Positions 1 through 11,435 of a DNA stretch of 27,500 nt are shown in pieces. A program made the position numbers and the translations under genes. Source of the DNA: Chromera velia (Eukaryota; Sar; Chromeraceae); the NCBI GenBank assembly GCA_018398765.1, contig JAHBMJ010000949.1:3831-31330 (forward strand). The letters are read 5' to 3'. Below the pieces are notes generated by a model that did no database searches, was not told the DNA's origin, and saw only the letters and a program-made list of their open reading frames with translations. Position 1 is the first letter of the stretch; every line of letters starts with the position of its first letter.

Positions 1-717
1 ACAGGATCAGAAGCCACTGAGTGGATCTCGGAGTCAGACGGGAGACTGCTGCGAGGCTGGAGAAGCCTCATTTTGGCTTGACACTATGCCGTCTCTCTGT
101 CCTCCAACAGACCAATCTTTGCTGCTCGTCAAGCCTTTTTGTTTGAATTCAAAACAATAGAGTCTGTTGAGCCAAGTGAGGATTGAAGCCCGTCCTGTTG
201 AAGCATGTGGATGGCTTTGTGTAATCATTCACAGGGCATGCAAGGTCAGTCGTTTGCGGCTTCTATTTTTATCACAGTATAGATGCGGATTCATCGCGCG
301 TGATTGCCATGCATGCATGCAGGGCGTGCCAGGGGTGATCGGGGCACTTTGTCCCGCAATGCGCGCGCCAACCATGCTGCACTGGAGCCTAATTTTCAAT
401 ACAGTATACGGCCTGGCAGGAAAGCGGCCTCGTACATTAGTAGCAAACCGTCGATCTCTGTTTTTGTATTATTATCAAATAATAATCATTCGTATCCCGC
501 GCTCCGCAAATTTGCACGGACTTCGAGTGTCGATCGACTCCCCGGCCTTCAAGCACCTCACGAGCAATCGTTTCAGGTCTGTTCCTGATCGTTTCTTACT
601 CGGACCGGTCGACAGCCTATATATTGATATTGATAAGTTCTCTTGGTGAAGCAAGAATCAAGGACTCCTCAATCAAGCTTGCCTTCATAGTTTCAACTGC
701 AATCGAAAGGAATCAAC
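1..717 (+). promoter_or_regulatory. 5' flank of the coiled-coil gene, with overlapping TGCATGC motifs
   Basis: No convincing coding exon is seen here. Two overlapping TGCATGC heptamers lie at 310-320, about 400 bases before the first ATG of the downstream gene. This heptamer is known as an apicomplexan promoter element bound by AP2-family factors; that it acts here is inference. The open frames in this stretch (for example 167-649) have no coding character and cross the likely 5' untranslated region. Confidence 0.35.
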
Positions 718-3700
718 ATGAAGAGGCTCTGTGGTGGAGGAAGTTCGGACGAAGGGGAGGGTACCAAGAAGACTCGAACTTCAATTGACTCGAAATACTT
801 GGCGGAGCTTGTGGGATCACTGGAAGCTCTTCTCGAAGAAACAAAGTCCAACCACGCCCAGACAGACGGCCACTTTCAGGAAATTCACGCGGTGGTCACA
901 GAGTCAGTCTGCCTCTGCCTTATCGCCGGACTGTTCGTTCCAGAACCTCTTCTGCTGATTTCCGAGTCGCTTTCTCATGCAGGACCGCAACCCTGACCGA
1001 AAAAGTACAGGCGTCGGCCGCACAAGTTGATGCCCTTCTGCGAGAATTGGAAGCCCTGAAGAACAAAGAAGATGCACGTGAGCTTTCCTGTCATTCAGAG
1101 TGGGACTCGTTCACATCAGAACTGGTTTTGCCAGCCTTCATCTCCTCGATCTGCAGTCAAGCAGGAGCAAAAAGTACTTCAGGACTCGTACAACTCTGGA
1201 TTCCGAGAAGCAGGAGTGAGGCTGAAAGAAGAACTGTTCAGTCTGGCCGAAGAAGAACAGCGAACGGCAGCCGCGCTGCAGCAGAGTTCGTCAGTTGTCT
1301 TCTCAACCTTGAAGCTTCCGTCTTCCTCAGACTGAGCTTTAAGAAAACGCTGGGTTCTGTGTGCAGTTGACCATGAGACTCAAGAGGCGCTTCTGCTTCA
1401 CGAGGAGACCGAGGCAGAGCGCATTGTGGCGATTGAACGTGAAAGTATGGCTTCGGTCAGTGGTACGACTTGCTTCTCTGTTGTGCTCTGGTTCGATGCT
1501 CCTGGCTTCTTCTGGAACTGGTTGGGTCGGGTTACTTTACTCTCTGCAGGCAGACAAAGACTCTCATGACATGCGGAGAGAGTCTTTGACTCTCGAACTG
1601 AAGAAGATCAATGAGGAGCTCGATCTGCTCAGACGCAAAAGGGACCAGAAGTTCGAAGACATCAAAAACGCCGAAGAACTTCAGAAGAAGATCGAAGCCG
1701 AGGTCGAAACTGTCAATTCCAAGCTGTGGACCCTTCAGGAGAAGCTGGCTGATGCACGGGCAACCCACAACCAGCAGAAGGTATCTTTTCTCAGATTCTT
1801 GTGCTGTGGCAGTCTGTGCTTTTCCAGACCGCTACATGGTTTTCTTTTCCCTTCTGGCGCCCCGTCTTTTGCTTGCAGAGTGATCTTGAGAACGAGATTT
1901 CGACCCTCGAAAAGGAGAAAGAAGCTCTTCAGGAGTCGGTGGAAAAGGAAAAGGAAGTTCTCGCCAAGGTCAAAGAGGAGAGTGACTCACTGAAGGCCCA
2001 GATCAAAGAGAGCGCAGAGAAGAAACGAAAGGCACTCGCCGAGAAAGAGAAAGCCACAGAATTGTTGGAACAAACCAGCCAGCAGGCCCTCGACATTCGC
2101 AACAGTCTGTGCACTGTAGAGATTGCGCTCAATCGGGCACAGCAGCAGGAAGCGGCAGAGAAGGCAGAAGTTGAGAAGCAGCTGGAAGCGAAGAGTTTGT
2201 ACGAGGAACAGCTGCAAACTCTTCAAAGCGAGCTCGCCTCTGCAAACGAAGCAGCACGCGACTTGGACGGCAGAATCCAGATGGAACGAAGTCAGCTCAG
2301 TTCTCTCTCACTAGCTGGCATGCAGCATTCAATTTGGTGATGCGAAGTCACTCTTGTCTACGCACATTGAACTTCAACCCCTGCAGGTCAGGGGATCAAG
2401 CTCAGATCACGCGTGAGAGATCCAGACACGTGCCCCACAGTTAGTTTGCGCTCCTTACGATGTTTTCTCGGCTTCAACGGCAATCGTGAGCACCGATGCT
2501 GACGGCTACTTCGATGCAGGAACTAGAGCCGTTGCTCCTCCTCATCAAAGACCGCCGCGAGATTCTCAGCAAGACCCGCCTCGAGATTCAGGACATCGAT
2601 GGACAGATTGAGAAGGAGAGCATGGTGGCCGAAACATTGCAGGTTAGACTGGTGTCCGAATTTCAACCCTGGGCCAAAGACATGCAAGCTGAGGGCCGTA
2701 TGATGATTCCTGACTCTCTTTGTGATAACTGTGCATGCAGAACGAGCTTAACGAACTCCTGGCTGCCCAGAAGGAAGTGGAGACTCAGACCCGTCAGGCA
2801 AAGGACGATGCAGCAAGTGCAGAGGTGAGACCTGTAGTGACCATCGAAGGTCCGGATCTGCAGAGAGATGTGTTTCAATCAGGATTCGCGATGTGCCTTA
2901 TTGTTTTTTTCAGCAACATCTTGCCGACCAGATCAAGGTGGTTGAGGACATCGAGAATCAAACCAAGTGGGTCCAGAAGTCAATGAACCTCACAACCGAT
3001 CCCTTTGGAGGCCTGTGAAAACGGAATGTGTTTGTCTCTCACTGCAGGACGGTAGATGCTGAGGTCGGCCTTGTTCTGTTCAGATGGAATCACAGTCTGC
3101 AGGCAGGAAGGGTACTCCGATCAACATGAGATCTGAAAGCAGATCGAGAGCACCAACAAGAAGATCGAAGAGACGAAGGCTGCGATTGAAGCTCTGAAGG
3201 ACCAGGAGGTGTCTCGCATAGCTGATCGGAAGCAGGTTGGTGGACTCTCTCTGCGGAGATGCCCGTGAAGAGCCATCCCGTTTTGCGAGTCGACGCTTTT
3301 CATTTGGGTTAACATTGCAGGCGCTTGAAAAGGAGTTCGCTGAGGAGAAAGAACAAGCTCTGGCTCCCCTTGACCTCGAGGTGGGACTGCGTCATAGGCT
3401 GCGCAGGTCCTTCGGTATTCCTCGATGTCGCGTCAACGAAGCGCTGCATCATGCCTGCAGATCAAACAGCTTCAGCAGAAACTCGAAGAACAGACCGCGA
3501 GTCAGAATGATTCAAGCCGGGTCGCAGTGGACATCCCCGTTTCAGAGCTCGATAAGCGCTGGAAAGAAATCCTTCCCGCAACAGTGGGTTCATTTCGTTT
3601 GCCTCCACAGTGACTCCGTCGAGACTACTTGCAAGTCTTCGTCGATCTGGTTGTCGCTGCCTTTCAACCCTTGCAGGCGGCTGGCTTCGAAAATAAAAAA

Positions 3701-3787
3701 ACGGCCTTGAGGGCCCACATTCGGGAGCTTCAAAGAGTCTTTGAATCGCTCGGAGGTGCCAGAACCGAGCGCACAAGTTTGAGGTAA
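718..3787 (+). CDS. Coiled-coil protein of unknown function, 15 exons, 609 residues
   Basis: Exons: 718-902, 983-1077, 1157-1285, 1367-1455, 1550-1780, 1879-2290, 2387-2412, 2520-2642, 2741-2824, 2914-2966, 3048-3063, 3143-3235, 3321-3380, 3461-3583 and 3677-3787 (stop TAA). They sum to 1830 bases and every intron phase matches. Introns begin GT and end AG, mostly TGCAG. The first about 25 residues are basic and Gly/Ser-rich with no signal peptide. Almost all the rest is Glu/Lys/Gln/Leu-rich heptad-like sequence, so a long coiled coil is expected; it breaks near a Pro-containing segment (VDIPVSELDKRW) in exon 14. No motor, calponin-homology or membrane segment is visible. A structural role (cytoskeleton, kinetochore or conoid) would be a guess. 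The 26-base and 16-base exons are the least certain parts. The 2290 donor could instead lie ten bases downstream (GTTCTC) in the same phase. Confidence 0.8.
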
Positions 3788-4254
3788 ATTGCGAAACACC
3801 ACCAAATGACGATCTTTTTTCGCACACCACGAAGTCTCGAGAAGTACTCCTTACTTCGTCTTGTGCAGTCCTGTGCAATCCCCACTCTCCAGAGGTCCGA
3901 GCGGGGTCAGTCCTCCTTCCGTCAGGAAATTTGCGAACACCCAACACGCTCCGATGGCAATTGAGTTTCACGATCTCCTCCTGATACGTTGCAGAAGAAA
4001 AGAGGACAGACTGCACGCAAACGACTTGGACGCTGAGGGGTGTTGCTCTGCTGAGGGTACGCTGTTGGTTCTCTTGTGAATCGCAAGAGAGCTGCAGATC
4101 AAGGGAAAGGGATCGCGACTCTTTGTGGATCTTACCTGGACCTCCGCCTGGAACTCTGAGTGCTTTTGATTGATTATACTGAGCTCAGCATGTGCTTCTC
4201 TATTCCCTAACTGACCTTTCATCGCAAGCCGATCCATCAGTTGGACGTATTTCG
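3788..4254. other. 3' flank, no gene seen
   Basis: This follows the TAA of the coiled-coil gene. Open frames on both strands are short and lack splice-consistent coding character. It is probably the 3' untranslated region followed by intergenic DNA. Confidence 0.4.
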
Positions 4255-5420
4255 GCCGAAAAACGCGAATTAAAAAATTAAATAGTAAAAGTTGAAATTT
4301 TGTTTGGGTACAGTGGCATAACAATTGACTAGTAAATAAAAGTAAATTTTTGTGAGTTACCCTGCAAGTTTAAGTAATTTGAATGAGTAATTTAAAGTAA
4401 TTTAGAGTAAATTAATTTAGCTTAATAATTTAAAGCAATTTAGAGGAATTTAAAGTAATTTAGAATAGTAAACTAAAGTAATTTGAAAAGTTAAATAACT
4501 CATTTTAGTTAAATTTTGGAGCTCGATTTCACGTGAACCATAAAAAGTTAGATGTTCAAACTAATAGTAGTTATAGCTCTAATATAGACTTATTATTACT
4601 TAAAATTCTTAATTACTACTATTGATCGGTTGAGTAGTATTTTACAATTAATATAGTTTTAACTTAGTAATAAGACTATGTTATTATCTACGTACTCAGG
4701 CCAGATTATGACCTAAACTAACTGTTGAACAGTAATAATACTATAGTAGTAGTAGCACCTTAGCTGCATACACCTAGACTTAGTAGACCACAAGGTAGCA
4801 GAACACTATTAGTGTCTAGTCTATCACTATATCTGTAGATATATAGGATCACGTGTGGTGAGCCTTATATAGCTGCCCTAGTAGCTGCCTAGATAGCTGC
4901 GCCACATATATAGAAAACAACACAGAATATTTAATATAAAATCACTATAATTATAATTATACACATACAATTTTTGTTTTTATATGAACCGAACTATAGG
5001 AACCGAAGGAGACATCGTATGCAACACCGTGTCACACTTTGCCTAGCACTTTGTACAGCACTCTGTAGGGGGGGCACTGACTTAAGCTAGGACTTAAGGT
5101 ACTTTGCTAGCTTCTAGCTTGTGATTCTTTCCAGTCTGTCTGTTGTTTTTACCCCTCCCGGCTGTTCGGTTCCACCTCAAACTCAAATCTGTGTAACAAT
5201 CAGTATATATAAGCTGCATGTAATATTAATTCAATGTACTATTCACAAGACTTCACATGTATGTGAAGCATGAAATTATTTTTGATTTCATTTCAAAAGA
5301 CTCAAAGAAAACCATTTAGTAGAAGGCTTTTTCAAAGTATGGCAATGACGAGCAAGTTTGACAAAATTTCTGACAAAAATATCAAGTAGCTTTCACGCTT
5401 CAAGCTCTCTGCCCATTCAA
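4255..5420. other. AT-rich island between two convergent genes
   Basis: Composition changes abruptly to strongly AT-rich. The first third (about 4320-4500) is built from degenerate repeats of a short unit like AAAGTAATTTAGAGTAA. Near 4865-4900 a short TAGCTGCC-like unit recurs. Around 4985-5010 the unit GAACCGAA occurs twice, and its inverse, TTCGGTTCC, appears near 5165, giving an inverted pair about 160 bases apart. No open frame of note. Possible origins are a decayed transposon, organelle-derived DNA or a gene-end spacer; none could be recognised by eye. Confidence 0.5.
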
Positions 5421-5451
5421 CGACCTGGATTTCTTTTTTTAACATACTCGA

Positions 5452-8400
5452 TCATTCGAAGCGCCATATTGCATGTACTCTTTCAAGGCTGCAGGACTGA
5501 TCAAACAAAGCTTTGTCTCCAGGGAAACGTTCTTTGAGCAGATCCAGAATGCTCCTTCTCAAGTGGCGCGATTGTGCGAGCAATGAATCTCTACACTCTT
5601 CGTGAGAGGGGCCGCTGGAGAACTCATTGCAGCGGTACGTCCACCTGTCAGTTTTGGCAAAGAGAAACCAACCTCCCACATTGAGTCCCCCTTGAGCCCC
5701 CTCTTCTGTTTTCCCGGACTTCTCCATCAGATCAGTCAGAGCAATCGGAGGAACAGTGGTAGAAACCCGACCCCCAAGGTGGAATGGAATATCGAAACCG
5801 TGGTGCAGCTCGAATCGAGGCGTCGGTAGGATCTGCTCGCTTCGGTATTTTTCCAGCAGCGATGAGGGAAGCGGGTTCTCCTGCAACCACAAAGAAGGCC
5901 ATTAGGTAGAAATTGTAAAATTGGTTATGCGTTTGGGGAGCTCTTGGATTTCCAAAAGGTTCGTTGATTCGTTGAAGGGGCGACTTGCGATTTCAATGTT
6001 GAGCTGACTGCATGTATGACTCTTCCGCTGATTGAGTGGTCGACTGGTTGAGGAACGTGTCGAGTGGTTGACTGGCTGACTGCTGAGTCTTCTTTTTCTT
6101 TGCCTACGCATCATACTGCGTTGTGGTTATCAAACGTCGAGAATGTCCCTCTGTGCCTTTCAAGCCTCCATGTACATTTTTTCCCCTCCTTGGTTTACCT
6201 CCGGGTTGTCCAGTCTATCCATTCCGACAACCAGCTCCCCCAATTCAGATTCGTCCCCGCCCCTGCTGCTCCAGTTCCACTCCGCATCGAAGATGTCCTC
6301 CTCAACCTCCGTCATCACCCCGTGTCCTCCGTGCTCAACACAAACCTGAAGACATGGCAGCAATGAAATGAAGGGTTGGGAATCCAACTAGCTTTGCGAT
6401 GAAAAAAGAATTCTTTCAACAAGTAGGAAGGAAGAACCAGACACAGTCTTCCGAACTATGGTGGTGTGTTTCTTCTCTCTGCACACTGCGCCGGAAGGAA
6501 CCTCTGTCCTCCCCGAGAGTCTTACATTTCTTGTTGCTTTCTGGCCATGTCTCTCTCCCTCTGCACATCTCTCTCCATGTCCATCGATCGTCTACAACCC
6601 CATCCGAGTCATGCACTCACCTCCAAGACCGCTGCCTGCCACTCCACATCGAAGTGGGAGTCCATTCTCCCAGTCGTGAAGGCCTCCTCTGTGGACGTCT
6701 CTATTCTGTGGAAATTGGGCATCTCTCCATACACACCCTTGAACTCCGAGGCAGAGGTCTGCAGGGAAACAGGGAAAGGGAACAATTCACAAGCAGATGT
6801 CTGAACAGAGAAGGACATGCGCACTGTTTGCGTGCCGACGCGATGCAGTAGACCAATGACATTTTCGGACCCTCCACAAGCATTCTGAATCGGCTGCTGT
6901 GGACTCTGGTCAAGTTCTGCTTGAGTGCGTGTATTCAAAACAAAGTACAATCAGTAGAGGAGAGCGCACGAACGTTTCATAAACGCAGCATGTGGGCAGG
7001 GGAGACTGTTGCAACTGTTTGTTTTCTGTGATTCGTGAGGACGGACCTGCGGTCCCAAATGCAGGTGGGATATGGGGTAGATCTTCGTGTTCTGTGCAGA
7101 CCGGGGGCACTTTGATTCGACCTGCAGCGTTCATATCAAATCCAATCACGCATGCGTTTTCGGACATTTGAAGATTTGCATAGGGATGACAAGCACGTTG
7201 GAAGGAACTGCCTTCGTCATCCGTTCAAAAACAACACACATGCCTTGCGGACTTGCATGTACATAATCGCTCTTTCGAACAAGGGTAAAGGATCTAAGAG
7301 GGCAGGAAGCATCGCACTCCGATTGATTTCGGTTCTGAAACTTTCAGTGCACCGCTCACTGTATCGTTCCTCGTTTTGAGTCAGAGTGCGAAGAGGCAAG
7401 CCAACCTCCTTCAAAATTTGGAGAACCCGATCGTGAGACTCTGCATCGATGTGGTTGTGGAAGACCGTCGAGTGAGAGGCCTCACTCAGAGGGTCCAGGG
7501 TGTAAGTTCCTTGGTGTGTTCTCAAAAAGTGAAAGGCATTCACAATGTTCTTGGTAACATCCTCGATTGAGGCAGATGCGTCGACTCGAACAACTTTGAC
7601 TGCGTGCTTCTGGTGGGGCGGTCTGATCTCGCCGTCTTCAAGTTTTTGGACAACGGGCAGGGACGAAAGCTGATACTTATCGAGTCTTTGGTCGATTGCT
7701 TTCGCTTGAGAATCGTCGAGACGAAGAGAGAGGGAGACGGGAGAGCCACAGCTGCACACGTCGCCTTGGGGGGGGGGACTGAACACCGTGTGATACGTCG
7801 CCCCACACCCCTTGCAGCACATGCGACCCTTCAATCTGGCCTCGCAGACTTCCCGTGGAGCTTGAAGGACAATCGCACCTGCCATCTGCACGTCTGCAAA
7901 GGGAAAGGAAAGGCATGAAGGTAAACTCCCTGTCAACTCATTGCGTTCCCTGTGTCGAAGGACCCAAATTGTCTTGATGAGCCCTGCTTTTGTGTGGCCG
8001 TATCTCTCCATCAAGCCTTTTTTTACTCTCGTATCCCGCACCAAGATCTCTTTTGGCCTTTCTCGGGCACATTTTGTCTCTCTGGCTCTTTCCGCTCTTT
8101 CCCAATGCCCTCTGCACCTCTCCAAACCCCACTTTCCTCGCGTTCTATCTACGTGCCGGCTTGCTTGCGTGCTTGTCTGCTTGCTCGTCTGCCTGTCTGT
8201 GGGGTCCTGAGTTTGTCTTTCAATATCTGTCATCTGCCTTCCTGTCGACCTGTCTTCCTGTCTGTCTGCGTCTCTGCTTGCCTGTCAGTGCATGCACTCT
8301 GTCTGCCTACGCCTCTCCATCTTGTGGTCAGGCTTAATTCGTCTTCCAACTGCCCGTTTCTCTACAAGCCTGCCTGCCGCCTGTCTGCCGCCTGTCTGCC

Positions 8401-9104
8401 TGGCTGCGTGCCTTCCGCGAGCTGCATGCATGTTTCGCCGGGGATTTTTCCTACGTGCGAATCTGTATCTGCGATAGTGAAACATCTCACCACAGACACA
8501 CAAATATGTCAGGCGAAGTGAATCACCTGCAGAGGGTAGCACGCCTTCCAAAAGATCCCTCAGTCCTTGGACGTCCCTCGGATGTCCATCCAAGAGGAAG
8601 CCTCCCCCGAAAGGTCCTTCCTTCGTGAAGACTTTTCGCATGAACCTGTCACATAAGTCAGGGGGGATGATATCCCCTTTTGACATCAATTCACCGATTT
8701 TGTCTGCGTCGGGATCCTGTCCTTTGTGTTGAGATACGAAGTCTCTGAAAAGTTCCCCTGTAAAGACATGCGGAAGGCCCAACAAACCACTCAAAGCCCT
8801 TGCCTGAGTGCCTTTACCGGAGCCTGGAGGGCCTAAAAGCAGCACACACTTCTTATGGAAAGCAGGCTGTATCCTGAGCTTGCTCAGCGGTTTTGGGCAT
8901 CTGGAAAATCTGTGGGGACCGACATAAAAAGGTCAGTCAAATGGCTCTTGATTAGAACGGGGCAGTGGAAGGAGAACTGCGGATCTTCAGATGGGGTGTA
9001 GAGTATGAACCAATGTGGCTTATGCAGACGATTTACCTGTCATCTGTGATTTTGACACGGCAGTCAATCAACAACTCGACTTCTATGTGTGATGAATCAT
9101 TGCA
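5452..9104 (-). CDS. Adenylate kinase with zinc-type LID and a long C-terminal extension; start not found
   Basis: Exons on the minus strand: 9104-9037 (candidate), 8909-8527, 7893-7240, 7121-7047, 6916-6621, 6345-6199 and 5880-5452 (stop TGA); all junction phases match. The enzyme interconverts ATP, AMP and ADP. Exon 8909-8527 carries the P-loop GPPGSGKGTQA and the AMP-site region GFLLDGHPR, where the usual FPR is HPR. The next exon carries the LID: a CKGC pair, YHTVFSPP, then a CSC pair (the family usually has CxxC), followed by RLDD. After the kinase core about 400 more residues follow, acidic in places, ending in a Trp- and Arg-rich stretch. I do not recognise this part; a plastid-type two-domain adenylate kinase is one possibility. 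No in-frame ATG is seen at the 5' end, where a 250-bp insertion and a LINE lie next to the gene. The donor at 7240 (GTGTGT) and the one at 7047 (GTCCGT) are weak; without the 7240 splice the protein would stop at 7217. Confidence 0.78.
8160..8410. repeat. Degenerate CTGT/CTGC microsatellite in an adenylate kinase intron
   Basis: Within the 633-base intron 7894-8526, imperfect CTGT, CTGC and CTTG units run through about 8160-8290 and again at about 8368-8410, where a CCGCCTGTCTG unit is doubled. The open frames across it are repeat-derived. Confidence 0.55.
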
Positions 9105-9370
9105 CTATCGCCTCGGGGGGCAGCTCAGCTCTGCTGAGATCAGCCGAGAGGCCTTGAGATCGCACGCACTCGCATAACGCATTTTTTCATTTTTGGGGAG
9201 GGGATCGGTTCTGTCTCCGTCACGGTCGGTGTCGCCCGAGTTCCAAAATGTACCCCTCAAGCAACTCGCACGGAGCCGCGATCGCACATGCCTTATAAAA
9301 CTTACCTGGCTGGCGCTTGGGCTAGATCATACAGCAGCCTGTCGTAGCTCGGAGCAGGTCATTGCACTAT
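9097..9370. mobile_element. 250-bp insertion flanked by 12-bp direct duplications
   Basis: TCATTGCACTAT occurs at 9097-9108 and again, identical, at 9359-9370. The 250 bases between (9109-9358) could be a short non-autonomous element whose insertion duplicated its target. The ends show no inverted repeats and no A-tail, so a cut-and-paste transposon is unlikely and a SINE-like origin is only suggested. The first bases after the left duplication (GGGGGGCAGCTCAGCTCTG) faintly recall the 5' half of a tRNA. On the minus strand a consensus GTAAGT donor (9305-9300) follows a short open segment. That segment could join in phase to the adenylate kinase exon at 8909 and is an alternative 5' exon. Confidence 0.4.
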
Positions 9371-10539
9371 GACGACTGTAATGGGCTATGGGGATCCAAT
9401 GGGTCTGCTAACAGTAGAAAGGGAACAAGAGAAAGTACAGGAAAGGAGAAGTGGAGCGGAAAGACCTGAGTTACTGTAGAGATTTCTGCTTCCTGAAGAA
9501 TGGAAGTTTGCTGCTTGTGAGCAAGGAAGATGAAAGTCAAAGGGAAGGGAAGGACCACCCCCAAACTTTGAAGAAGATATACAATTTGTAGAGGCAATAG
9601 AGAGATTGCCGGAATTAATAGAAAGAGGGCTGAAGAGAAAGGAAAAGAAAGAAGAAGAAAGCACAGACAAAGGAAATAGAGAGAATTGAGAGAAATAAGG
9701 GGAAGCGATGAAAGAACCTAGGGTAATTGAAGCTAAAATTGAGGAGATGAGAGCACCTGAAAGAGAGAAATGCTTTGAGGCATGGATGAGGACGTTAGCA
9801 GACAATCAACAAGGGAAGGCAGATGACACTACAGAGAGAGAGCTCAGCCTGCCGCCGCCCCCACCAAGCACCAAAAGGCCAGGAAAGGAAGGAACGGAAG
9901 TAAGGGGGGGAAAAAGAGGAGGAGAAAGAGGAGGAGAAGGAGGAAGAGATGGCAGGGGGAAAGGATCATGGATGAGGGAGAGAAGGATGTCAACATACAA
10001 AAGCTTCCCGGGGAAGTTGATAGCAATGAAAAAAGAGGTAGACTTCTGGAAAGGGAAAGTGCAGTGGCAAAAAAGAGTGATGATGAGAGGGCCTCCACAT
10101 GCGGAAGCTCTGGTAAAAGCAGTATTAGAAACATGGAAAATTTATAAAGAAAGCAAAGCACGGTATGCACTGGCGGTAAAAACATACATGGAAGGAAAAA
10201 AAGAGGAACAACAGAGACATTTAGAAGAACAGTTGAAAGAAAACCCGCAGAAAATATGGAATTTGATTAAGAAAATCAGGGGGGAAAGAAAAGAGAAAGC
10301 AATGGACGGAACATCGTCGGCCTCTCCTAAAAAACCTTATCACTCAGACTTTACAGAACATTTTGCAGAAGTGTTTGGGAATCCAATAGAGAAGTGGGAA
10401 ACGAGGGAGGAAAGACGAAAGAGAGTGGAAAGAATAGAAAGAAAACTGGGGAGGGGGGAGGTGTCGGGGCTCAAAAAAGAAGAACTCTTCAGCGAAGAGG
10501 AAGTGGTTATAGCAATCTAAAAAGGAAAGAGAAGAAAAG

Positions 10540-11435
10540 CGGTAGGGATAGATGGAGTGTCAATTAAGTTGTTGAGGTGGTGAACAAAGAATGATCTCTT
10601 CCTTTTTTCAATCACTCTTCTTTTCAATGTGTGCATAGTATATGGTTGGGTGCCAGATGCATGGAACAAGTGTATCATTGAGCCAATACTGAAAGAGGGG
10701 AAAGAAGCGAGCCTTGCAGAGTCGTACAGACCAATTCATTTACTCTCTCACCTGTACAAAACATACAGTGTGCTAGTAGAGGCAAGAGTAAGGAAGCAAG
10801 TCAAGGTTTCCCCAATGCAGATTGGATTCCAGAAAGGGAAAGCCTTAGGGCCAAGAGACGCATTGTTTTTATTCCAACATTTGTTGAGAAAGAACAGAAG
10901 ACCAGGAGTGCATAGTATATTTGTTGATTTGAAACAGGGTTTCGATTTAGTTGATAGAAACATACTGTGGGAAAGAATGCTGGAAGAAGAGGTGAGCCCT
11001 GAGTAGGTGAGAATTGTGAGAGGAATGTATAGAGAAGTGTGGGCGACCACAAGGATAGACAAAACAGAGAAAGAGATAGGGGGAAGAGAAGGAGGACAAT
11101 TCTGGTTCCAAGAAGAAAGGGGAGTAAAACAAGGAGATCCACTGTCACCACTCCTCTTTATTATTTTTGTAAATGACCTACCCAGAGTATTACAAGAAGG
11201 AGAAAAGGGGGGGGAGAGAAGAGAGCAATCGCATAGACCTGCAGAAGCTTTGAGGGTAGAACAAAAAGAAAAAATGGTGGAGGTACCATGTTTAATGTAT
11301 GCGGACGATCTGGTAATCATGCATAGAGAGAAGAGCATGGTACAATGGCAACTGGATGAGTTAGACAAGTACTGTGAGAAAAGGTCGCTTACGGTGAATA
11401 TGAAAAAAACGGTGCATGTATTCTTAGGAACGGCA
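10540..11435 (+). other. Reverse transcriptase domain (non-LTR type)
   Basis: The order of motifs is that of a non-LTR reverse transcriptase. KAVGIDGV (the block usually written KAPGPDG) comes first, then WNKCIIEPILKEGK and YRPIHLLSHLYK. The motif A aspartate is at 10926 in FVDLKQGFD, GVKQGDPLSP is at 11121-11150, and the catalytic YADD is at 11298-11309. All three catalytic aspartates are present. The domain is broken by TGA 10581 and TAG 11004. Confidence 0.85.

Noticed and set aside
167-649. 160-codon open frame before the coiled-coil gene
   Set aside because: It has no motif, overlaps another open frame of equal quality and covers the expected promoter and 5' untranslated region.
1361-1993. 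210-codon open frame spanning exons and introns of the coiled-coil gene
   Set aside because: It reads through clear GT-AG introns; only its exon parts belong to the spliced model.
4255-5420. Mitochondrial or apicoplast origin of the AT-rich island
   Set aside because: No organellar gene or rRNA fragment could be recognised by eye; it needs a database search and is left open.
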